DNA of 6,527 nucleotides from Rhodocyclaceae bacterium (GCA_018262875.1 JADFDL010000096.1:1-6527), one strand, 5' to 3'; positions 1-5,446 are shown, counted from the stretch's first letter. The notes: a model not told the origin generated them from the letters alone. Made by a program: numbers and translations.

Positions 1-32
1 GCGCCCCCGCCGTGCGGATTGACCAGTGCCAT
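1..32 (-). CDS. sat: Probable ATP sulfurylase (sulfate adenylyltransferase), N-terminal fragment, gene continues off the left edge
   Basis: Only the first ten codons are visible. The minus strand reads ATG at 32-30, then MALVNPHGGG followed by a GC dinucleotide (an alanine codon whatever the third base). A short hydrophobic lead followed by PHGG is, from memory, how many dissimilatory-type Sat proteins of sulfur oxidisers and sulfate reducers begin. In sulfur oxidisers Sat converts adenylylsulfate plus pyrophosphate to sulfate and ATP in the cytoplasm. The start is supported by a strong Shine-Dalgarno, GGGAGGAG (complement of 39-46), six bases before ATG. The nearby sox operon fits a sulfur-oxidation role. 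The call rests on ten residues, so another protein with a similar N-terminus is possible. The gene is transcribed in the same direction as the upstream protease gene but lies 287 bases from it, so it probably has its own promoter. Confidence 0.6.
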   Translation of the reverse strand, partial: MALVNPHGGG

Positions 33-100
33 GTGCTGCTCCTCCCTTTGCGTGGTGTGCTTTTTAGTCCGTGCGAAGGCTAGCACTTCCGGGAAGGGGC

Positions 101-128
101 AATAATCGTTTTATTTTATTGTGAAATA
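101..128 (-). promoter_or_regulatory. AT-rich stretch upstream of the sat start
   Basis: A run of almost pure A/T (TTTTATTTTATT at 109-120 and flanks) sits about 70-95 bases upstream of the minus-strand start at 32, in otherwise GC-rich DNA, and is followed by a G7 tract at 129-135. Such stretches often mark promoter or upstream activating regions. I could not fit a convincing -35/-10 pair at good spacing, so this marks a likely promoter region, not a defined promoter. Confidence 0.3.
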
Positions 129-140
129 GGGGGGGTCGAT

Positions 141-209
141 TTTTTGGCTGCGGCCGGGGTGCTATGCACCCCTTAACCTGCGCTACGCGCAGATTAGCCT
201 TCGCCGAAA
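141..209. repeat. Repeat unit A of a two-copy hairpin repeat
   Basis: This unit is imperfectly repeated at 219-265. Shared blocks in order are TTTTGGCTG, GGC, a GGGGTGC/GCACCCC hairpin (arms 156-162 and 166-172, loop TAT) and GCCTTCGCCGAAA (197-209). Between the hairpin and the last block, unit A carries an extra perfect hairpin, CTGCGC/GCGCAG (arms 178-183 and 187-192, loop TAC), which unit B lacks. The ten bases TAGCCTTCGC (195-204) also occur inverted as GCGAAGGCTA at 73-82, suggesting a further fragment. It resembles a dispersed intergenic (REP/BIME-like) palindromic element. No transposase or coding capacity is visible. Confidence 0.7.
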
Positions 210-218
210 TACCGGGAG

Positions 219-265
219 TTTTGGCTGTGGCAGGGGTGCGTCGCACCCCTGAGCCTTCGCCGAAA
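219..265. repeat. Repeat unit B of the hairpin repeat, shorter form
   Basis: This second copy contains TTTTGGCTG, then a 9-bp perfect stem CAGGGGTGC/GCACCCCTG (arms 231-239 and 243-251, loop GTC), then GCCTTCGCCGAAA (253-265). The hairpin loop differs from unit A (GTC against TAT), but both stems remain fully paired, so structure is kept while sequence varies. The internal CTGCGC hairpin of unit A is replaced by GA. Neither orientation has a U-run after the stem, so these are not standard intrinsic terminators, although they lie just downstream of the protease gene on the minus strand. Confidence 0.7.
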
Positions 266-287
266 CAAGCCCTTCGGGCGTGTTTTG
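261..287. other. Long imperfect hairpin next to repeat unit B
   Basis: Bases 261-272 pair with 276-287 around a three-base TTC loop. The stem has twelve positions with one A-G mismatch (268/280) and one G-U wobble (262/286). Its left arm overlaps the last bases of repeat unit B. On the minus strand it is the first structure met after the protease stop codon at 320, about 33 bases downstream. It could protect the mRNA 3' end or help end transcription, but no U-tract follows it. Confidence 0.55.
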
Positions 288-319
288 ACCTGTATCAACA
301 TAAGAAAAATCATGGGCAA

Positions 320-1756
320 CTAGAAGGGCAGCTTCTGTTTCATTTCCTCCAGGTGGCGGGCGCGCAGTTCGCGCAGGCGCGCATCGACCTGGGAATGTTC
401 GAAGTAATCGCCGTCGCCGGCCTTTTGCGCCAGTTCGAGTTGCTGGATGGCCGGCGCCAGATACCCCTGGAGGACATACAGCTCGGCCTGGGCGCGGTGC
501 TGCTGCAGGCGTTTGCCGAGTGCGGCATGACTCTTGGCCTGCAGACCGTGCAAGGCGGCGTCGGAAGGCGTCAGCTGCAACTCGGCGGTCGCCGTCTTCA
601 GCGCTTCCTGCGCCTGGCCATCCGCCAGCAGGGCATCGATCTGGCCGTACAGCAGGGCCCGGTTGCGGGGATGACGGATGCGCACCTCGCGATACAGCTT
701 GAGCGCCCCGGCAAGGTCTCCGCGTGCCTTCTTCGTGTCCGTTGCCAGCGTGTCGAGCATGGGCGAAGACGCCTTGAGCCGGCGCAGTTCGGCGATCTCG
801 CGGTCAACGGCCGCATAATTCTTCGCCCGCATCTGCGCCACGGCGAGGCCGTAGCGGGCCGCAGCCTCGGACAGGTACTTGCGCTCGCGCAACTGGCTCT
901 CGAAATCGACGATCGCATCGTTCGGGTGGCCCTGGCTGGCGCGCAGCTTGGCCCGCACCAACTGGAATTCGAGCGAGTCCGTCACCTGCCGGTACTGCGC
1001 CTGCAGGATGCGGTGTTCCATGTCGCTGATGCGCTCGGTGGTCAGCGGGTGGGTGCGCAGGTAGCCGGGGGCGTTGTTTTCGTAAAGACGGCCGAACTTC
1101 TGCATGCGCTCGAAGAAACTGGCCATGCCGCGCACGTCGAAGCCCGCCCGTTCGAGCGTCTGGATGCCGATGCGGTCGGCCTCGCGTTCGAAGTCGCGCG
1201 TGTAATTCAGCATGGTCTGCACGCCGGCGGCCGTGCCGGCAACAATCGCCGCCTGGCTGACGTCGGAATTCGAGCGTGCCGCCAGGATCGCCACGGCCAT
1301 CGCCAGCCATTGGGTCACCTGGGCCTGATTCTGCTTGCCCATCAACCGGGCCAGATGCTTCTGCGTGACATGGGCCATTTCATGGGACAGCACGCCGGCC
1401 AGTTCGGATTCGGACTGCGCCGCCAGGATGAGGCCGCTATGCACGCCGATATAGCCGCCGGGCAGGGCAAAGGCATTCAGGGTGGCGTCGCGCAGGGCGA
1501 AGAACTCGAAGTTCTGGCCCGCCTCGGGGGTGGCTGCGGACAGGCGGGTGCCGAGTGCATTCAGATAGGCGGCAACCTCGACATCGTCGATGTAGGACGG
1601 CTCGCGCTGACGAATATCGCGCACGATCGACTCGCCAATGCGCCGCTCCATCTGCGGCGGGAGATCGGATCGGGAAGCTTCGCCCAGATCGGGCAGGCCT
1701 TCGGCAAGAACACCGGGCGCCAGCGTGGCGAGAAAAACCAGGGTTCGGAATCGCAT
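320..1756 (-). CDS. bepA: Periplasmic M48 zinc metalloprotease with TPR domain, BepA/YfgC-like
   Basis: This 478-residue protein starts with a short signal peptide (MRFRTLVFLATLAPGVLA, cleavage near residue 18). The M48 protease domain follows: HExxH at H125-E126-H129 (LSHEMAH), the third zinc ligand expected at E192 in the EADRIG motif, and a RTHPLT motif with H236, matching the histidine that covers the zinc in E. coli BepA. Residues from about 260 onward are alpha-helical with tetratricopeptide-like repeats, the expected BepA architecture and size. In E. coli BepA works in the periplasm, assisting assembly of outer-membrane proteins such as LptD and degrading stalled ones. The gene is divergent from the response-regulator gene, with 96 bases between starts. 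There is no clear Shine-Dalgarno directly before the ATG, and -10-like sequences lie immediately upstream. Assignment to the M48/TPR family is secure; strict orthology to BepA rather than a paralogue is likely. Confidence 0.88.
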   Translation of the reverse strand: MRFRTLVFLATLAPGVLAEGLPDLGEASRSDLPPQMERRIGESIVRDIRQREPSYIDDVEVAAYLNALGTRLSAATPEAGQNFEFFALRDATLNAFALPGGYIGVHSGLILAAQSESELAGVLSHEMAHVTQKHLARLMGKQNQAQVTQWLAMAVAILAARSNSDVSQAAIVAGTAAGVQTMLNYTRDFEREADRIGIQTLERAGFDVRGMASFFERMQKFGRLYENNAPGYLRTHPLTTERISDMEHRILQAQYRQVTDSLEFQLVRAKLRASQGHPNDAIVDFESQLRERKYLSEAAARYGLAVAQMRAKNYAAVDREIAELRRLKASSPMLDTLATDTKKARGDLAGALKLYREVRIRHPRNRALLYGQIDALLADGQAQEALKTATAELQLTPSDAALHGLQAKSHAALGKRLQQHRAQAELYVLQGYLAPAIQQLELAQKAGDGDYFEHSQVDARLRELRARHLEEMKQKLPF

Positions 1757-1852
1757 TGTTTATATGATACCTTGAGCGCGCCGGGTCATTTTTCCCGGGA
1801 TTCGGCTAAACTTGCCAAAAAGAGTAGATCGCTCCAACCCGAGAAGGTTCTC
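1757..1852. promoter_or_regulatory. Divergent intergenic region between bepA-like gene and response regulator
   Basis: These 96 bases must hold the start signals for both divergent genes unless transcripts begin further in. On the minus strand, TATCAT (complement of 1764-1769) lies seven bases before the protease ATG, and the overlapping TATAAA (complement of 1759-1764) lies two bases before it. No good -35 is found at 17 bases from either. A dyad CCGGG/CCCGG (arms 1781-1785 and 1794-1798, T-rich 8-base loop) sits mid-region and could be an operator. On the + strand, GAGAAGG at 1841-1847 is the Shine-Dalgarno of the response regulator. Confidence 0.4.
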
Positions 1853-2302
1853 TTGAGCACACATACCTTGCTGCTGGCCGAGGATTCGCCCGAGGACACC
1901 CGGCTGATCCTGAATGCCCTGCACCCCGTCATCCAGGAAGACATGGTCGCGCTTTGCGGCGATGGCGTGGAGGCTTTGGACTATCTCCTTGCCCGCAACG
2001 CCTACGCCCACCGCAGCGGCGACGACCTGCCGGGGGTGGCGCTCCTCGACCTCAACCTGCCCAAGATCAACGGCCTCGAAGTCCTGCGGGAACTGCGCGA
2101 AAACCCCCGCACCCGTCTGTTGCCGGTGGTGATTCTGTCGGCTTCCTCCGAGCAGCGCGACGTGCGCGCCGCATCGCTGCTGGGCGCCAACAGCTACGTG
2201 CGCAAGCCCCTCGACTACGGCCGCCTGCGCGAGACCGTCGAGCTGCTCGGCCACTACTGGCTCGACCTCAACATTTCCCCGCCGCCCGCGCCGCCCGCCT
2301 GA
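1853..2302 (+). CDS. Single-domain response regulator, Rcp1-like receiver protein
   Basis: The product is a stand-alone receiver domain of 149 residues. Hallmarks are the acidic pair E10-D11, the phosphoacceptor D66 in [16 protein letters not shown]96 in VVILSAS and K118 in VRKPLD. The C-terminal tail after the receiver fold ([11 protein letters not shown]) matches the short tail of Rcp1-type regulators, which typically receive phosphate from phytochrome-like or other hybrid histidine kinases and have no DNA-binding domain. The start is TTG at 1853: GAGAAGG lies five bases upstream and translation begins exactly where receiver homology starts. The reading frame is open far upstream (back to 164), but that part is antisense to the protease gene and is not believed. 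No kinase gene is in the window, so its partner is unknown. moaC begins 13 bases after its stop, so the two genes are probably co-transcribed. Confidence 0.87.
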   Translation: MSTHTLLLAEDSPEDTRLILNALHPVIQEDMVALCGDGVEALDYLLARNAYAHRSGDDLPGVALLDLNLPKINGLEVLRELRENPRTRLLPVVILSASSEQRDVRAASLLGANSYVRKPLDYGRLRETVELLGHYWLDLNISPPPAPPA

Positions 2303-2315
2303 TTCCGTCCCGGCC

Positions 2316-2795
2316 ATGTCTGAACCCCTTACGCATTTCGATGCCCGCGGTCAGGCACATATGGTCGACGTGGCGGGAAAGGGCGAAACCCGCCGCGTCG
2401 CCCGTGCCACCGGCACGGTTTTCATGCAGCCGGCCACCCTGGCCCTGATTGAATCCGGCGATGCCAAAAAAGGCGACGTGCTGGGCGTGGCGCGCCTGGC
2501 CGCCATCCAGGCGGCCAAGCGCGCCGCGGACCTGATTCCCCTCTGCCACCCGATCGCCCTGACCCATATCGGCGTCGAATTCACCATCGACCGCAAGCGC
2601 GCCTGCATCGTCTGCGAGGTGACGGCCGAGACGGTCGGCCGCACCGGCGTGGAAATGGAGGCGCTGACCGCCGTCAGCGTCGGCCTGCTGACCATCTACG
2701 ACATGTGCAAGGCGGTCGATCGCGGAATATTTTTCGAGAATATCCGTCTACTGGAAAAAGCCGGCGGCAAAAGCGGACACTGGCAGGCGGCCTGA
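2316..2795 (+). CDS. moaC: Cyclic pyranopterin monophosphate synthase MoaC
   Basis: MoaC converts the 3',8-cyclo-GTP made by MoaA into cyclic pyranopterin monophosphate, the first stable intermediate of molybdenum cofactor synthesis, in the cytoplasm. The 159-residue protein aligns from end to end with E. coli MoaC by eye. Landmarks are AHMVDV near the start, KGDV (K52), LIPLCHP (H78), [16 protein letters not shown] (E113, E115) and [10 protein letters not shown] (D129, K132). The active-site positions all sit one residue later than in E. coli. The ATG at 2316 gives the expected N-terminus, yet the 13 bases before it contain no Shine-Dalgarno, so translation may be coupled to the upstream response regulator. 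No other mo-cofactor gene is in the window. A link to the downstream sox genes would be indirect, since molybdenum serves SoxC-type enzymes and nitrate reductase. Confidence 0.96.
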   Translation: MSEPLTHFDARGQAHMVDVAGKGETRRVARATGTVFMQPATLALIESGDAKKGDVLGVARLAAIQAAKRAADLIPLCHPIALTHIGVEFTIDRKRACIVCEVTAETVGRTGVEMEALTAVSVGLLTIYDMCKAVDRGIFFENIRLLEKAGGKSGHWQAA

Positions 2796-2807
2796 CCGCC
2801 GGCCGCC
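2786..2807 (+). other. GC-rich hairpin over the moaC stop codon
   Basis: GGCGGCC (2786-2792) pairs perfectly with GGCCGCC (2801-2807) around an eight-base loop that includes the moaC stop (TGA 2793-2795). No U-tract follows (the next bases are AAAACTG), so it is not a standard intrinsic terminator. It could stabilise the mRNA end or contribute to termination of another kind. Confidence 0.4.
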
Positions 2808-2874
2808 AAAACTGCCTGGAATATTAGCTGGAACTGAAATTTGGGTGGCTTATTTTCCGATCAGTACCAATGAA

Positions 2875-2903
2875 TTGTCCTGCTGCGCTTTCCCGGCTAG
2901 AGT
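2875..2903 (+). promoter_or_regulatory. Candidate sigma70-type promoter for the sox operon
   Basis: TTGTCC (2875-2880, four of six matches to TTGACA) and TAGAGT (2898-2903, four of six matches to TATAAT) are separated by exactly 17 bases. Transcription would start near 2910, giving a leader of about 95 bases before soxY. It is the best-spaced pair I see in the 211 bases between moaC and soxY. The -35 box is also one arm of an inverted repeat, TTGTCC/GGACAA (2906-2911), that flanks the -10 box, which would suit repressor control. Prediction by eye only. Confidence 0.4.
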
Positions 2904-2974
2904 CGGGACAAGTCCTTGGCAAGCCAGGCGCCGGACTGAATCGCAGCGTTTCATCGCCTTGTCCCTCGATGGAC
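2875..2974 (+). promoter_or_regulatory. Cluster of GGAC/GTCC half-sites upstream of soxY (candidate operators)
   Basis: Six GTCC or GGAC tetramers occur in these 100 bases: GTCC at 2877, 2912 and 2961, and GGAC at 2906, 2933 and 2971. About one would be expected by chance with even base composition. Two pairs form dyads: GGAC-N2-GTCC (2906-2915) and GTCC-N6-GGAC (2961-2974). TTGTCC at 2875 and GGACAA at 2906 have centres 31 bases apart, close to three helical turns. This could be the target of a Sox regulator (for example an ArsR-family SoxR), but no regulator gene is in the window. Confidence 0.3.
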
Positions 2975-3006
2975 GGGCGTATTCACAGACCAAAGGAGTC
3001 ACACGG

Positions 3007-3480
3007 ATGGATGCATTGCGCAGAACCCTGTTGAAAGGAGCGGGCGCCACCGGGGCGATCGCGGCGGCCATGGCGGCCGGCGTGCTCAAGCCCTCTCAGG
3101 TGCTGGCCGCGGAATGGAACCGGGCCGCCTTCGACGCCAAGGATGTGGCCGGCGCCCTCAAGGGCCTCGGCGGCGCCGGCGCCGCCGACAATACGGGCAT
3201 CGTCATCAAGGCGCCCGACATCGCCGAGAACGGCGCCGTCGTGCCGGTCGATGTCAGCAGCAGCATTCCCAATACCCTTTTCCTCGCCGTGCTGGTCGAC
3301 AAGAACCCGCTGCCGCTGTCGGCCGCCTTCGATTTCGCCAACGGCGCCCTGCCCGAACTGGCGCTGCGCCTGAAGCTGGGCCAGACCTCGCTGGTCGAGG
3401 TCGTGGCGAAGACGGCGGACGGCAAGTTCTACAGGGCCAAAAAGGAAGTCAAGGTCACGGTCGGCGGTTGCGGCGGCTGA
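3007..3480 (+). CDS. soxY: Thiosulfate carrier subunit SoxY
   Basis: SoxY is the periplasmic swinging-arm protein that carries sulfur intermediates covalently on its C-terminal cysteine. The 157-residue product ends in GGCGG with C155 as the attachment site, the family signature. Residues 1-35 form a twin-arginine signal (R5-R6 in RRTLLKG, then an Ala/Gly-rich hydrophobic stretch, cleavage near the LAAEW site). The mature part is the expected beta-sandwich carrier with KAPDIAENGAVVPV and the VDKNPLPL stretch. The start at 3007 is fixed by AGGAG (2994-2998) eight bases upstream and by the Tat motif; an in-frame extension to 2845 lacks both. SoxY pairs with SoxZ, encoded 27 bases downstream, and in studied systems SoxZ crosses the membrane with SoxY on its Tat signal. 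It is probably the first gene of the sox transcript here. Confidence 0.96.
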   Translation: MDALRRTLLKGAGATGAIAAAMAAGVLKPSQVLAAEWNRAAFDAKDVAGALKGLGGAGAADNTGIVIKAPDIAENGAVVPVDVSSSIPNTLFLAVLVDKNPLPLSAAFDFANGALPELALRLKLGQTSLVEVVAKTADGKFYRAKKEVKVTVGGCGG

Positions 3481-3507
3481 GCGAAACGGAACAACACGGA
3501 GAAAGAC

Positions 3508-3822
3508 ATGGCAGATCCAATGAAAATCCGCGCCCAGATGAAGGGCGACACCGCGGAAGTCCGCGTTCTCATGAGCCACGCGATGGAAACCGGCCAGCGC
3601 AAGGACAATGCCGGCGCCACCGTGCCGGCGCACTTCATCCAGTCGATCACGGTCGACGTCGGCGGCAAGCGCGTCATCCAGGGGCAGACCGGCACCGCAG
3701 TCTCGCGCAACCCGGTATTCGGCTTCAAGGTCAAGGGCGCCAAGGCCGGCGACAAAGTCGTCATCAACTGGGTCGACAACAAGGGCGACAAGAGGACTGA
3801 CGAAACGACCATCGCCGCGTAA
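3508..3822 (+). CDS. soxZ: Thiosulfate carrier partner SoxZ
   Basis: SoxZ forms the heterodimer SoxYZ, which presents the SoxY sulfur arm to SoxAX and SoxB. The 104-residue protein has no signal peptide and no cysteine, as expected for a partner exported with Tat-borne SoxY. Recognisable blocks are MSHAMETGQRKD (residues 22-33), VPAHFI (39-44), AVSRNPVFGFKVKGAKAGD (64-82) and a C-terminal WVDNKGDKRTDE. The family usually has HPMETG; here the proline is alanine (H24-A25), a mild variant. GGAG at 3498-3501, six bases upstream, supports the start. It is followed by 75 non-coding bases with a stable hairpin before soxA, so SoxYZ may be expressed at a different level from SoxAX. Confidence 0.96.
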   Translation: MADPMKIRAQMKGDTAEVRVLMSHAMETGQRKDNAGATVPAHFIQSITVDVGGKRVIQGQTGTAVSRNPVFGFKVKGAKAGDKVVINWVDNKGDKRTDETTIAA

Positions 3823-3840
3823 GCAGGACAAAACAACAAC

Positions 3841-3862
3841 CGGAGCGGCGACGACCGCTCCG
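3841..3862 (+). other. Perfect 8-bp hairpin between soxZ and soxA
   Basis: CGGAGCGG (3841-3848) pairs with CCGCTCCG (3855-3862) around a six-base loop, CGACGA. There is no U-tract after it, so full intrinsic termination is unlikely. It sits 18 bases after the soxZ stop and 35 before the soxA start, where a 3'-end stabilising or processing hairpin would let soxYZ mRNA outlast soxAX mRNA. The structure is directly visible; the role is inferred. Confidence 0.5.
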
Positions 3863-3897
3863 CAAAGAAGCAGCACCACCCACAAAGAGGAGGAATC

Positions 3898-4761
3898 ATG
3901 AAGCAGCGCCTGAGCACGCTCCTGGTTGCCGCGGCGATGTCGGCGGCCTTCGCCGTGCACGCCCAGCAGCCCGTGAAAAAACCCGTTCCCCCTCCGGCGA
4001 AAGCCGCCGCCTCCGCCAAGCAAGGCGGCATCACCGCCGAATTCGAGAAGTTCCGCGAAGTCCTCGAAGAGGACAACCCCGCCGAACTGTTCGAAGCCCG
4101 CGGCGAAGACATCTGGAAGCACAAGAAAGGGCCTGACGGCGCCTCGATGGCGCAGTGCGACCTCGGCCTCGGCGCCGGCGTCGTCAAGGGTGCCTACGTG
4201 CAGATGCCGCGCTGGTTCGCCGACGTCGGCCAGGTCATGGACGCCGAGCGGCGCGTCGTGCATTGCATGGTGAAGTACCTCGGCTACAAGGAAGAGGACA
4301 TCCGCAAGCAGCCCTTCAGCAACGTGAACAAGACGCCGGACCACGTCTCGGTCATCACCTACGTCGCCGGGCAGTCGCGCAACCTGAAGATCGCCGCGCC
4401 GCAGAAGCATCCGAAGGAAAAGGAGACCTACGAGATCGGCAAGGAAATCTTCGCCTACCGCGCCGGCCCCTACGACTTCTCCTGCGCCACCTGCCACGGC
4501 GAGGACGGCAAGCGCATCCGCACCCAGGACCTGCCGAACCTGAGGAAGCCCGACCAGGCCATTCGCGCCTACCAGGGCTGGCCGGGCTACCGCATGACCG
4601 GCGGCTTCATGCTGACCCAGCAATGGCGCATGAACGACTGCTTCCGCCAGCAGCGCTTCCCCGAGCCGGGCTACCTGTCGGATTCCATCACCGCCCTGCT
4701 GGCCTACATGACCGCCACCGCCAACGGCCAGGTCTACAAGGGCCCGGGCATCAAGCGCTAA
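3898..4761 (+). CDS. soxA: L-cysteine S-thiosulfotransferase subunit SoxA, single-heme type
   Basis: SoxA is the catalytic c-type cytochrome of the SoxAX complex, which joins thiosulfate to the SoxY cysteine by oxidation in the periplasm. The 287-residue protein begins with a Sec signal peptide (cleavage near AVHA/QQ, residue 22), then a low-complexity Pro/Ala/Lys linker to about residue 42. The C-terminal domain has one heme site, CATCH (C196, C199, H200), and C248 in NDCFRQQRFPEP, matching the active-site cysteine that is a persulfide heme ligand in studied SoxA. The N-terminal domain has no CxxCH; its C87 and C123 remain and match the disulfide pair of single-heme SoxA proteins such as that of Starkeya novella, in contrast to the two-heme SoxA of Rhodovulum. 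GAGGAGG at 3887-3893 lies just before the ATG. soxX follows after 12 bases. Confidence 0.95.
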   Translation: MKQRLSTLLVAAAMSAAFAVHAQQPVKKPVPPPAKAAASAKQGGITAEFEKFREVLEEDNPAELFEARGEDIWKHKKGPDGASMAQCDLGLGAGVVKGAYVQMPRWFADVGQVMDAERRVVHCMVKYLGYKEEDIRKQPFSNVNKTPDHVSVITYVAGQSRNLKIAAPQKHPKEKETYEIGKEIFAYRAGPYDFSCATCHGEDGKRIRTQDLPNLRKPDQAIRAYQGWPGYRMTGGFMLTQQWRMNDCFRQQRFPEPGYLSDSITALLAYMTATANGQVYKGPGIKR

Positions 4762-4773
4762 GGGGACCATGAC

Positions 4774-5385
4774 ATGAACCAGACCATTGTTTTCCTCGCC
4801 GCCTCGCTCGCCTGCGGCGCCGTGCTCGCCGACGAGATCCGCGACTACCGCGCCGAAGCCGCTGCCATGCTCAAGCGCGACTTCAAGACAAAAGGCATCG
4901 CCACCGCCGACCGCCTGCACGAAGACGGCGTCCAGGCCATCTGCAACCGCACATCCGACCACCCGCCCAAGGCCGTCGCCGAACGGCTGGAGAAGGATCA
5001 ACTGGACGGCGTCAGGTACCCCGCCGACGGCAAGCTGATGGGCGACTGGAAGGCCGGCGAGAAACTGGCGCAGAGCGGCCGCGGCATGACCTGGAGCGAC
5101 AAGGCCGGCGTGCCCGGCGGCGGCAACTGCTACAACTGCCACCAGATCGGGCCGCAGGAAACCTCCTTCGGCACCATCGGCACGAGCCTCTACCAATACG
5201 GCAAGCTGCGCGGCAACACGCCCGAGACCCAGAAGTACACCTACGCCAAGATCTGGAACGCCAAGGCCTTCAACCTGTGCTCGGCCATGCCGCGCTTCGG
5301 CCATGCCGGCGCGCTCACCGAGGCGCAGATCAAGGATCTCGTCGCCCTGCTGCTCGACCCGCAATCGCCCGTCAACAGCAAATAA
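4774..5385 (+). CDS. soxX: Cytochrome c subunit SoxX of the SoxAX complex
   Basis: SoxX is the small cytochrome that takes electrons from SoxA and passes them to soluble cytochrome c. The 203-residue product has a Sec signal peptide (cleavage near VLA/DE, residue 19), one heme site CYNCH (C119, C122, H123), and M172 in SAMPRFG as the expected distal heme ligand. About 100 mature residues precede the heme motif, so it is an N-terminally extended SoxX rather than a minimal one. Two further cysteines, C57 in that extension and C169 beside the Met ligand, could form a disulfide tying the extension to the heme domain; this is inference. AGGGGA at 4761-4766 supports the ATG at 4774; an earlier ATG at 4769 reads straight into a stop. 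A strong terminator lies directly after the gene. Confidence 0.95.
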   Translation: MNQTIVFLAASLACGAVLADEIRDYRAEAAAMLKRDFKTKGIATADRLHEDGVQAICNRTSDHPPKAVAERLEKDQLDGVRYPADGKLMGDWKAGEKLAQSGRGMTWSDKAGVPGGGNCYNCHQIGPQETSFGTIGTSLYQYGKLRGNTPETQKYTYAKIWNAKAFNLCSAMPRFGHAGALTEAQIKDLVALLLDPQSPVNSK

Positions 5386-5402
5386 CAAGGACCAGGCTCA
5401 AG

Positions 5403-5433
5403 GAGGCTTGGCGTTGCCAAGCCTCTTTTTTTT
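5403..5433 (+). terminator. Intrinsic terminator between soxX and soxB
   Basis: GAGGCTTGGC (5403-5412) pairs perfectly with GCCAAGCCTC (5416-5425) around a GTT loop, and eight T residues (5426-5433) follow at once. This 10-bp GC-rich stem plus U8 is a classic Rho-independent terminator for + strand transcription. It begins 18 bases after the soxX stop. The next gene, soxB, runs in the same direction and starts only 13 bases after the T-run, so the terminator is probably partial or regulated. The T-run ends right at the soxB Shine-Dalgarno GAGGA (5434-5438). Confidence 0.85.
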
Positions 5434-5446
5434 GAGGACCCCCAAC

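Noticed and set aside
64..246. 60-residue minus-strand frame over the repeat region
   Set aside because: It consists of the hairpin repeats read as codons, has no recognisable protein features and no convincing ribosome binding site.
141..287. CRISPR array or tRNA-like structure in the repeat region
   Set aside because: There are only two imperfect units of unequal length, without uniform spacers, and no cloverleaf or anticodon arm can be drawn.
164..1852. Long open + strand frame running into the response regulator from 164
   Set aside because: It lies antisense to the protease gene, which has clear motifs. The open frame reflects GC-rich codon bias, and receiver homology with a Shine-Dalgarno begins only at TTG 1853.
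2816..2833. Direct repeat CTGGAA-N6-CTGGAA after moaC
   Set aside because: Six-base repeats this close are common by chance, and nothing else ties them to a promoter box.
2845..3006. 54-residue N-terminal extension of SoxY
   Set aside because: It would bury the Tat signal inside the protein, has no Shine-Dalgarno, and covers the presumed promoter region. The start at 3007 is well supported.
2983..5388. 801-codon open frame on the minus strand across soxY-soxX
   Set aside because: It is the shadow of four well-supported sox genes and their spacers. Its translation is a low-complexity Ala/Gly/Val/Asp/Arg composition with no recognisable domain.
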